This document shows positions 48,380-56,800 of a DNA stretch of 64,000 nucleotides, in pieces. The DNA is from Scalesia atractyloides (taxonomy: Eukaryota; Streptophyta; Magnoliopsida; Asterales; Asteraceae): assembly GCA_947069175.1 (NCBI GenBank), contig CAMTDV010000027.1, positions 36,407,369-36,471,368 on the forward strand, read 5' to 3'. The notes beneath the pieces were generated by a model. That model saw only the letters and a list, made by a program, of their open reading frames with translations. It searched no databases and was not told where the DNA came from. How positions within the stretch are numbered: position 1 is the first letter of the stretch; each line of letters begins with the position of its first letter. Made by a program: the position numbers and the translations under genes.

Positions 48380-49482
48380 AGGTCCCAATTTGTGATGCAT
48401 TGAGGATCCAGGAATTCAAGAGGTATTGAAGGATTTTCATGAAGGAGACTATGGAAACCACACTGGGGGTACAACATTATTCTCTAGGATCCTTAGAATA
48501 GGTTACTACTGACCCATAATGAAGAAGGATGCAGTAGATTATGCAAGGAAGTGTGATGCTTGCCAAAGACATAGTGACATCCTACATCAACCGGTAGAGC
48601 CTTTATATCCAATAATTTCATCTTGGCCATTTATGAAATGGGGAATGGATATAGTTGGCAAACTTCCAAAGGCACCAGGAGGAAAAGTATTTATGCTAGC
48701 CATGACTGATTACCTCTCCAAATGGATAGAGCAGAAGCTTTTGTTCAAGTCAGAGAAAAGGAAGTTATATCCTTCATTAAGAGAAACATTATTACTAGAT
48801 TTAGAATTCTTTCTAAAATTATATGTGATAATGGATCCCAATTTATTAGGAGTAGAACTACTAACTTTTGTGACAAATGGGAAATCAAGATGATAACATC
48901 AACTCCAGTTATCCACAAGCTAATGGCTAAGTAGAGTCAAGCAACAAGATCATCATCAACAACTTGAAGGAGAAGCTTGGGTCTAAGAACAGAAAGTGGG
49001 CTAAAGAGTTGCCATATGTCATTTAGGCAGATAGGACAACTCTAAAGAATGCCACAGGCCATACTCCTTTCTCCTTAGTTTTTGGAATTTAGGTAGTGAT
49101 CCCTACAGAGATGGTGATTCCTACAGCCAGAACGAGCATCTGTGCTTCTCAAATAAATAGTGAGAATCTAACTCAAGACTTAGATACCACAGATGAGCTA
49201 AGATTTTTAGTGAAAATAAGGATTGCCAGTTATCAACAAAGGATGGTCAGAGTGTATAACAAGAACGCCAGGATCAGATGATTCCAAGTTGGAGATTTGG
49301 TTCTGAGAAAAGTATTTCAGAATACTACAAACCCAGTTGATGGTAAGTTGACACCCAAATGGGAGGGCCCCTACCTTATTGAAGCAGAAGCAGGAAAAGG
49401 GGCATACCACCCGTTAACCATGGGAGGTGATCTCTTGCCAAGAGCGTGGAACGCTATTCATCTCAAGAAGTATTTTATGTGA
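48380..49482 (+). pseudogene. G1 integrase remnant
   Basis: The 48519-48893 frame has the zinc-binding cysteines (KCDACQRH) and the first catalytic aspartate (WGMDIVG, AMTDYLSKW). The 48722-48934 frame continues after a frameshift with ICDNGSQFI, the second aspartate. The C-terminal end is at 49297-49482 (LTPKWEGPYLIEA, RAWNAIHLKKYF). The third catalytic residue lies in a region with a stop near 48932. Confidence 0.8.
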
Positions 49483-50973
49483 TAAGGATCCTTAAGGATT
49501 CTGGATCCTCACGTTGGTAACATTTTATCTTAAATTTTTATTGACTTCTCTTTGTCATAAGAAAAGGGTGTTACATACTTAACATCCAATTTCACTAAGT
49601 TTTAAGTTTTGGTAGAAATGTTTAACATCTTTCACAGAGGATTAAGGGGTTAGCTATCTCTCTCCCACGTTTAAGGTATTTTATAACTTCTAAGGTTTAA
49701 AGGTTTTCACCTGTCACTCGAATTAGGTTTTGACACCCCGCCAGTAGCGCACGTTTATCCAAGTATGGTTCGAGGCAATAGGACCAGTACACGCTTTAGT
49801 GGCTGAAAATTTCATTATTGGCCATATGTAGGATCTCAAGTATAATGGAAGACATACCATACATCCGTTATCCTAAGGTTTCTAACGTTTTCACATTAGC
49901 TAAGGTTTCTAACGTTTCCGCGTTAGCTAAGGTTTTGGCATTTTCATGTCACTTAAGTGAGCTTGTCCCTAGTTATTTGGGCATGTCCCCAGTTTATTTG
50001 GGTTTGTCCCCAGTTTATTTCGGTCCTAAGGTTTCTAACATTTTCACGTTAGAGAAGGTTTCTAACGTTTTCGTGTTAGCTTGGGTTTTGGCATTTTCAT
50101 GTCACTTAAGTGCGCTTGTCCCCAGTTTATTTGGGCATGTCCCTAGTTTATTTGGGCTTATCCCCAGTTTATTTGGGCATGTCCCCAAGTTATTTGCGCT
50201 TGTCCCTAGTTTATTTGGGTTTGTCCCTAGTTTGTTTGATTTAATCCCAAAATGATCTCAACAGATTTTGGAGCTTTGGAATTCCCAAGTTGATTCTAAA
50301 AGGATCCTAGATCCTTAAAAATTATCAAACAATGACTAGTTTGTTTGTACGAAGGTAGTTTCTAAGGATATAGAATCCTAACTTGGATTCTCCGTTATGT
50401 TTTATCCTTAATTTTATTAATCTCATTGACTACTACCTAAATCCTTCAATTAAGGATATATGATCCTAGATCATATATGTTATCATATTTTCTTAAAAAG
50501 ATGTTGTGATAGAGAATTGGCATATTTATAATAATCCAAAGTGTTTTATGTTTTTTTGTAAAATAAAGCTGATAATAAACACAAACATATCAAAACAAAA
50601 ATTCTGAAATAAGAATACAACACAAAGTATAGTTAAAAGGTTGTAATTTTTATTAAAACCCAGTCAAAAGGTTGCGAAAATGATCAACCCGAGTTTCTAC
50701 CTGTAAAACATGGCCCGTCCACTCGGGTTGATGCAGGGTGTCCATACTAATTGTTCTTAAGATGCAGGAAAATAAAGTCGAGGGGTGTAAAGGCTTCATC
50801 CTCCATGAAAAAGAAGGACCCATCCACCTTTGCCACTCCTTATTGTTCTAAGGATAAGTGATCCTTAACCTAAAGAAACTATTGTTCAGAAATTACAAGC
50901 CACAAATTGTTTTAACCAAAACACCAGCAAATAAAAACCATAAACCATAAAAAAGTGGGCTCAGGCCTAAGCA
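49483..50973 (+). other. G1 3' region with minisatellite
   Basis: At 49871-50240, a unit of about 153 bp starting TCCTAAGGTTTCTAAC is repeated (49871 and 50024). Inside it a 21-bp unit GTCCCCAGTTTATTTGGGCAT occurs about nine times, and TTTCTAACG...CGTTAG words occur four times. Frame 49818-50255 stays open through this repeat (VPSLFGH-type units), but it is a by-product of a repeat length divisible by three. The rest, 50245-50973, has no gene. Confidence 0.75.
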
Positions 50974-51180
50974 TCAACATCCTTCATTGCCCACTTTAGC
51001 AACTTCACCTTCTGTTGCTGCTTCTCCTTTACCACCTTCCTTCACCTCCTTCGCTCCACTTGTACCAACCTCCAAAGCCTTCACCTGTTCCACCTCACCA
51101 TCACCGCCTAGATCCAGAAGAGTTTGCTTCCAGCTAGCAATGTCCTAGGCAGACTGGTCATATGCAGGATCCATAGCCTA
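50974..51180 (-). pseudogene. G1 antisense ORF, C-terminal part
   Basis: On the minus strand it reads AMDPAYDQSA, a TAG stop, then DIASWKQTLLDLGGDGEVE and a Gly/Glu/Lys-rich end, stop TGA at 50974-50976. It joins in frame to the part at 61990 when G2 is removed (QARI then AMDP). Antisense ORFs between pol and the 3' LTR are a known Tat feature; their function is not established. Confidence 0.6.
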
Positions 51181-52222
51181 TTGGGTTACCCGCAGCGGAA
51201 ACAAGAGTCGGGGCATAATTGGGTTATCACCAAAGCTCATGATGTTTACTAATATGTTTCATATTTATTAAATCCAAATTACATTTCAAAGTTTCAAGTC
51301 AAATTCATACAATACAAGGAAAAGAAAGATTAACTAAACAAATCCATAATCTAAACTGGTTTATTCTTCTAGGCCGCCCTATATGTTTCTTGCTTCAACT
51401 TGATCACCTGTATCATGTGTAAAAATGGGAAATTTTGGGTCAACAAAAGTTGGCGAGTGAACCTTGTTTAAAACATTTGTTATTGGTTAATTATTGTAAT
51501 TTAATTTAGGAAAAATTGTGCAATAATCATATATGAACAAATGTATGTAAACATAACAATCACAAACCACCTTGCTTAAGCATGAAAATAAAAATAACAA
51601 TGTATGTGTTGGCAACGTCCCGTTCACGCTCATAGGTAATGGGGAAAGGACGGCCTATGCTAATGTATGTGAGATCAAGGCTCAATCAAACGGAGCCGAT
51701 CTTATGTTGGCAACGCCTGGTTCACGCTCATAGGTAATAGGGAACAGCTCACGCTCATAGGTAATGGGGAGCGGCGGCCTATGAAATGTATGTACTGTAA
51801 TGATAACATTAATCTAAACTTCAACCACACAGTCAATTGATACACCTTGAATACACATTGATCATAAACATGATGGATGCACAATGATTAATTATAATAA
51901 ATAAGTACGACACATGATACACCCCAAAATGTGATTAAAACGGGGAATTTGTAGAGATTCACTCACATTGGGTGCGTTTGATTGAAGATGTTGGATGCGC
52001 ACGAGTTTAGGGGATGGATCGACGAGAGATAACTAACCAAATAAGAAATGAAAAGGCACGGTAAGTATGTAGATTTTATTAACTATTTTAATAAGATTTT
52101 TGGGTATAAATTTGTGAGTTTAAGACTACTTTCTAATCTTGAAAACGTTATTTTTAAGTATTTTTAATTGATTTTTAATTTAAATAATTGATTTAATAAA
52201 TAAAATAAATAATAAAAAAAAG

Positions 52223-52274
52223 TTGACTTTGACCGTTGACCGAGACCGTTGACCGTTGACCGTTACTGTTGACC
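52223..52274 (+). promoter_or_regulatory. W-box cluster in G2 3' LTR
   Basis: Six TTGAC(C/T) words occur in 52 bp (52223, 52229, 52236, 52249, 52256, 52269). TTGAC[CT] is the WRKY transcription factor core. It is repeated in the other LTR at 60390-60441. Confidence 0.6.
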
Positions 52275-52293
52275 GGTTTAATTGTGCGAACTT

Positions 52294-52370
52294 GTGCGCT
52301 GGGTGAGGCTCGAACCCGAGACCTCCCGTACGCGTGCACGCAGCTCTACCAACTGAGCTACGTGTCTAAC
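52294..52370 (-). other. tRNA-like module T1 in G2 3' LTR
   Basis: On the minus strand it contains TAGCTCAGTTGGTAGAGC, a textbook tRNA D-arm/A box, and GGGTTCGAGCC, a B box, about 25 bases apart, and it resembles tRNA-Lys in these parts. Anticodon and acceptor stems do not pair well. The B-box part forms a hairpin at 52305-52325 (GAGG, CTCG with CGAG, CCTC). It is better described as tRNA-derived than as a functional tRNA. Confidence 0.7.
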
Positions 52371-52461
52371 CCGAAATAATTCTGTTTTTAATTATACTTA
52401 TATACTATTTACTTTAAACCGAAAATTATTTATTTTTAAAAAGCTTTTAAACTTAACTGAC

Positions 52462-52540
52462 CGCTGCTGACCACAGGTCTCGAACCCGGGACCTGTGGGT
52501 TAGCGTACACACAGTCCACCGCTGGACTGTGTGTGTCACT
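52462..52540 (-). other. tRNA-like module T2 in G2 3' LTR
   Basis: The B-box motif GGGTTCGAGACC sits in a perfect 9-bp hairpin at 52471-52498. The D-arm-like AGTCCAGCGGTGGACT is extended into a perfect 11-bp hairpin at 52507-52534. Spacing to T1 is 169 bp and to T3 165 bp, measured at the B box, and the linkers share AGTATAATTAAAA-like words, so T1-T3 are tandem copies. Confidence 0.65.
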
Positions 52541-52632
52541 TGGTTACTAACTCGGTTTTTATTATACTTAACATATACTGTGCTCAACCCGGTTCAATTA
52601 AAAAGGCGGAATTTTATTTCAAGTGGGTAAAG

Positions 52633-52706
52633 CGGGGACAGGATTCGAACTCGCGTCTCGTGTATGTTTGTTGCACACAGTCCACCGCTGGACTGTGTGT
52701 CTAACC
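52633..52706 (-). other. tRNA-like module T3 in G2 3' LTR
   Basis: It has a B box AGTTCGAATCC, a D-arm-like 10-bp hairpin (52674-52699), and between them a 5-bp stem GTGTG/CATAC with a 7-base loop in the position of an anticodon arm (base 33 is not T). A T-run follows about 20 bases downstream on the minus strand (near 52605). Confidence 0.65.
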
Positions 52707-53283
52707 CGTTTATTAAACCGATTTTAATTATACTTATATTATACCACACTTCATCTTCTTCGTTCAAAATATAAACATTGATCAAGAGACTGTTATTTGC
52801 TAAGATAGCTCAATGCAGGTTATGAGTCATCGAAAATAAAGTGAATGGAAAGAGATTGGAGGGTTTATTGTACCAACTGTTCGCTTTTCTTCAGACGTCC
52901 GGCAAGGTCGTCGGCTCCGTCTTGGTGAGCTGCGGCTGATAGAGTCTATCAATAAATTAGAGGGGTTAGATGCGAAGTGGGACTACTGGGTAATAACTAT
53001 CAGTGAAACAGATGAGTTATACCGATAATCAGCAGTTCCCCTGAAAGTTCAGAAATTTCTCCGGCGAATCAGATAATCCGGCAACGTCAACTGCAAAGGA
53101 TTCTGGGTGAGGGATTTATATTAGAACTTGTCTAATAAAGGAATGAGCCAGAAAAATCGAAGTAATTACCGTGCAGGTGGAAGTCTCGGTTTTCCGGCGA
53201 CTTGCAGAGGTTTTTCCGGCGAGTAGATTTTCGTCGAGAAAAAGTGCGATTTGGGAGCGAAAAGGTTTCTGGCGAATTGTGGT

Positions 53284-53293
53284 TGAATTTATA
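53284..53293 (-). promoter_or_regulatory. Candidate TATA box of the G2 LTR
   Basis: The minus strand reads CCCTATAAATTCA about 530 bp inside the LTR. It is repeated in the 5' LTR at 61451-61460. With this box, T3-T1 would lie in the transcribed leader and T4 in U3. It is an inference from sequence only. Confidence 0.5.
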
Positions 53294-53559
53294 GGGTAGA
53301 ATCGAGGTGAATGTGGTCTGAATTTGGTCTTAATTCGAAGTCAGCCGTTCTCCGGCGGTTACGGCTGTTGTCGCCGTTCAGATGTCCGTTATAACCGTCG
53401 CTAACATTAATTCAATGGTTAATTCGAGTGGTAACGTAATTTATTGGCGAAGTCGTCGGGATTTCCGACGACTGCTGCTTGGGCGCAAGTTGACCGAGTT
53501 TGAATTCCGCATATCATTATTTGATTTAATAAATTCCTTATCTTAACAGAAAACCAAAG

Positions 53560-53646
53560 TGGCGGAGTGGTTTATGGTTGTGAGTTAAGACTTTGAAGAA
53601 ATAACCGGCTGACCCGGGTTCGACTCCCGGCAGCCGGTTTTTCTTT
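53560..53646 (+). other. tRNA-like module T4 (antisense) in G2 3' LTR
   Basis: A box TGGCGGAGTGG is at 53560-53570 and an exact B box GGTTCGACTCC at 53617-53627. The B box sits in a perfect T-arm (CCGGG/CCCGG) enclosed by a 9-bp stem (53603-53611 with 53631-53639). T5-C-T5 follows at 53638-53648, as a Pol III terminator would. It is on the strand opposite to the element genes. No good anticodon arm was found. Confidence 0.65.
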
Positions 53647-53822
53647 TTAATTCATTCATTTTGATATTTTTACAATTTTAATTTATATCTTTTAAATTGT
53701 TGATCAATTTTGAATCGTTTAAAATTAAAATAAGCCGTAAATGAACAACAAAATTTTAAAACTGATTGTTCGGTTATTAAACGAAGCGGGTTCCGAAAAC
53801 CCGTTTTTCGACAAATGTTACA

Positions 53823-53838
53823 GTATCCCCTACTTTTA
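53823..53838 (-). promoter_or_regulatory. G2 polypurine tract
   Basis: The minus strand reads TAAAAGTAGGGGATAC directly before the 3' LTR start TGTAACATT. Confidence 0.8.
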
Positions 53839-53856
53839 GAAATTTCGTCCCGAAAT

Positions 53857-56800
53857 TTAGGTAGTAGTAGATACAGGAAAAAGGTGTGGGTATTTTTCGC
53901 GCATTGAATCTTCACGTTCCCAAGTAAACTCAGGGCCTCGTTTTGACTCCCAGCGTACCCTGACAATTGGGATGCGGCTTCTTCTCAAACGTTTTTCTCC
54001 GAAGTCCATAATTTCTACTGGTCTTTCAATAAAATGCATAGATTCATCAACTTGAATGTCTTCTAGAGGAATATGGAGATTTTCATCGGCGAGGCACTTC
54101 TTCAAGTTCGATACGTGGAATGTGGGATGAATTCTGTTGAGTTCCTCCGGTAAGTCAAGCTTGTAGGCTACAGGTCCTACCCTTTCGAGTATTTTGAAAG
54201 GACCTACGTAGCGTGGTGCTAGCTTGCCTTTTTGGCCGAAACGAACTACTCCCTTCCACGGCGATACCTTTAAAAGTACTTGATCGCCAACGTTAAACTC
54301 CAAGGGCTTTCGTCGCTTGTCAGCATAGCTCTTTTGACGACTTTGTGCTGCTAACAGGTTGTTTCGGATTTGATGAATCTTGTCAGTTGTTTCTTGTATC
54401 AATTCTGGACCGGTGATTTGAGCTTCTCCAACTTCGTGCCAACATATAGGTGATCGGCATTTACGACCATATAACGCTTCGAAAGGTGCCATGCCGATAC
54501 TTGAATGAAAACTGTTGTTGTACGAAAATTCAACTAATGGTAAGTGAGCGTCCCAATTCCCTTTGAAGTCTATGACACATGCCCGAAGCATGTCTTCAAG
54601 AGTTTGAATGGTGCGTTCAGATTGACCATCAGTTTGGGGATGATAGGCAGTGCTGAGATCTAATCGCGTACCCAAAGCGGCTTGTACAGCTTGCCATGTG
54701 CGTGAAGTGAAACGACCATCACGATCCGATATAATGCTTAAAGGTACACCATGACGGCTTACGATTTCACTGATGTAGATGCGGGCTAGCTTCTCATTTT
54801 TTAAGTCCTCGCGGATAGGAATGAAGTGAGCTGATTTTGTAAGACGATCAATGATTACCCATATTGTGTCGTACCCACCAGGAGTGCGAGGTAACCCGGT
54901 AATGAAATCCATGGTTATATTTTCCCACTTCCATACGGGTATTTCAGGTTGGACCAGAAGTCCTGAGGGTCTTTGGTGCTCAGCTTTCACTTTTGAACAG
55001 GTAAGGCACTTGGAAACAAAAACAGCAATATCCTTCTTCATGCCAGGCCACCAGTAGGTGTATCGAAGGTCTTGATACATCTTGTCGGCTCCTGGATGTA
55101 CAGAGTATCGTGTCTTGTGAGCCTCTTTCATAAGAGTATCGCGAAGATTGTTGTGATCAGGAATCCATAGGCGATCGAGATAATACAGAATGCCGTCAGA
55201 TTTGGTTTCGAGTTTAAGTTCTGCTCCACAAGATAACTCATTGCGTATGTCGTATTCTGTTATGGAAACATGTTGAGCTTCTCGGATTTGGTCTTTGATG
55301 TTGGTCATGATTTGCGAACATAGAAGACGAATAGAGTTCGCATAACCTTTTCGGCTGAGTGCATCAGCCACCACATTTGCCTTGCCAGGATGATACCGAA
55401 TTTCGCAGTCATAATCATTAAGAAGTTCGACCCACCTTCGTTGCCTCATATTCAACTCCTTTTGGTTAAAGATATGTTGGAGGCTCTTGTGGTCAGTGTA
55501 AAGCTCACACTTGGTACCATAGAGGTAATGTCTCCATATCTTAAGAGCGAATACAACGGCGCCAAGTTCTAGGTCGTGAGTAGTGTAGTTCTTCTCATGA
55601 GTCTTGAGCTGCCTAGAAGCATAGGCTATCACTTTTCCCCTTTGCATTAAGACACAGCCTAAACCCTGTCCTGATGCGTCGCAATATACAACAAAGTCTT
55701 CGCAACCTTCGGGGAGTGTGAGGATAGGAGCGTCACATAGCTTTTGCTTAAGAGTTTGAAAGGCTTCTTCTTGCTTAGGTCCCCATGCGAAGGGTTTTCC
55801 TTTATGTGTCAAAGTCGTGAGTGGTACAGCGATACGAGAGAAATTCGATATGAAACGACGGTAGTAACCAGCCAATCCAAGGAAAGATCGTACCTCAGTT
55901 GGGGTACGTGGCGCTTGCCATTCTTGTACTGCCTTGATCTTTGCGGGGTCGACATGAATTCCTTTGTCATTGACGACATGACCAAGGAACTGTACTTCTT
56001 GTAACCAAAATTCGCATTTGGAGAATTTAGCATAAAGCTTTTCGGTCTTCAAAAGTGAGAGGATGAGCCGAAGGTGTCGCTCATGATCAGTCTTAGACTT
56101 TGAGTAAATGAGAATATCGTCGATGAAGACTATAACGAAACGATCAAGATAAGGTTTACAAACTCTTTTCATTAAGTCCATGAAGACGGCTGGAGCGTTG
56201 GTTAGACCAAAAGGCATAACCATGAACTCGTAGTGTCCATATCGAGTTCGGAAGGCGGTCTTTGGAACGTCTTCTTCATGTACTCTGAGTTGGTGATAGC
56301 CGGAACGAAGGTCGATTTTTGAAAAATAAGAGGCACCCTGGAGTTGGTCTAGAAGATCATCGATGCGAGGTAACGGATAGCGATTTTTGACCGTTAATTT
56401 GTTGAGTTCCCTGTAATCAATGCACATGCGAAAAGTCCCATCTTTCTTCTTTACAAACAGAACAGGTGCACCCCAAGGCGATGAGCTAGGACGTATGAAT
56501 CCCTTGTCGGTCAGTTCTTGCAATTGACTGGCCAGCTCTTGCATCTCGGATGGGGCTAACCTATAAGGAGATTTCGCGACGGGTGTAGCGCCAGGTATAA
56601 GGTCGATACGGAATTCGACTTCTCTCTTGGGAGGAAGTCCGGTGATATCGTCGGGAAAAACTTGCGGGAATTCCTTCACTACGGGTATATCTTCGAGTCT
56701 CTTCTCTTTGCCTCCTTTCTTGACAACGTGGGTTAGAAATGCTACATAATTTTTGCGGAGATATCTTCGGGCTTGAAGACAGGACATTAGCTTGAGTCCT

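Larger units (their letters stand above)
51188..53822 (-). repeat. G2 3' LTR
   Basis: On the element strand it runs from TGTAACATTTGTCG at 53822 and lacks the last 12 bases of the canonical end. It contains a TATA box, four tRNA-like modules and a W-box cluster (separate entries). Confidence 0.95.

Noticed and set aside
49818..50255. 145-codon open frame with VPSLFGH-type repeats
   Set aside because: It is produced by the 21-bp minisatellite of the G1 3' region, whose length is a multiple of three. There is no homology or start context to suggest a protein.
52294..52706. Genuine host tRNA genes
   Set aside because: A and B box motifs are good, but acceptor, anticodon and T stems do not make full cloverleaves. 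All units are inside the LTR in both copies, so they travel with the element.
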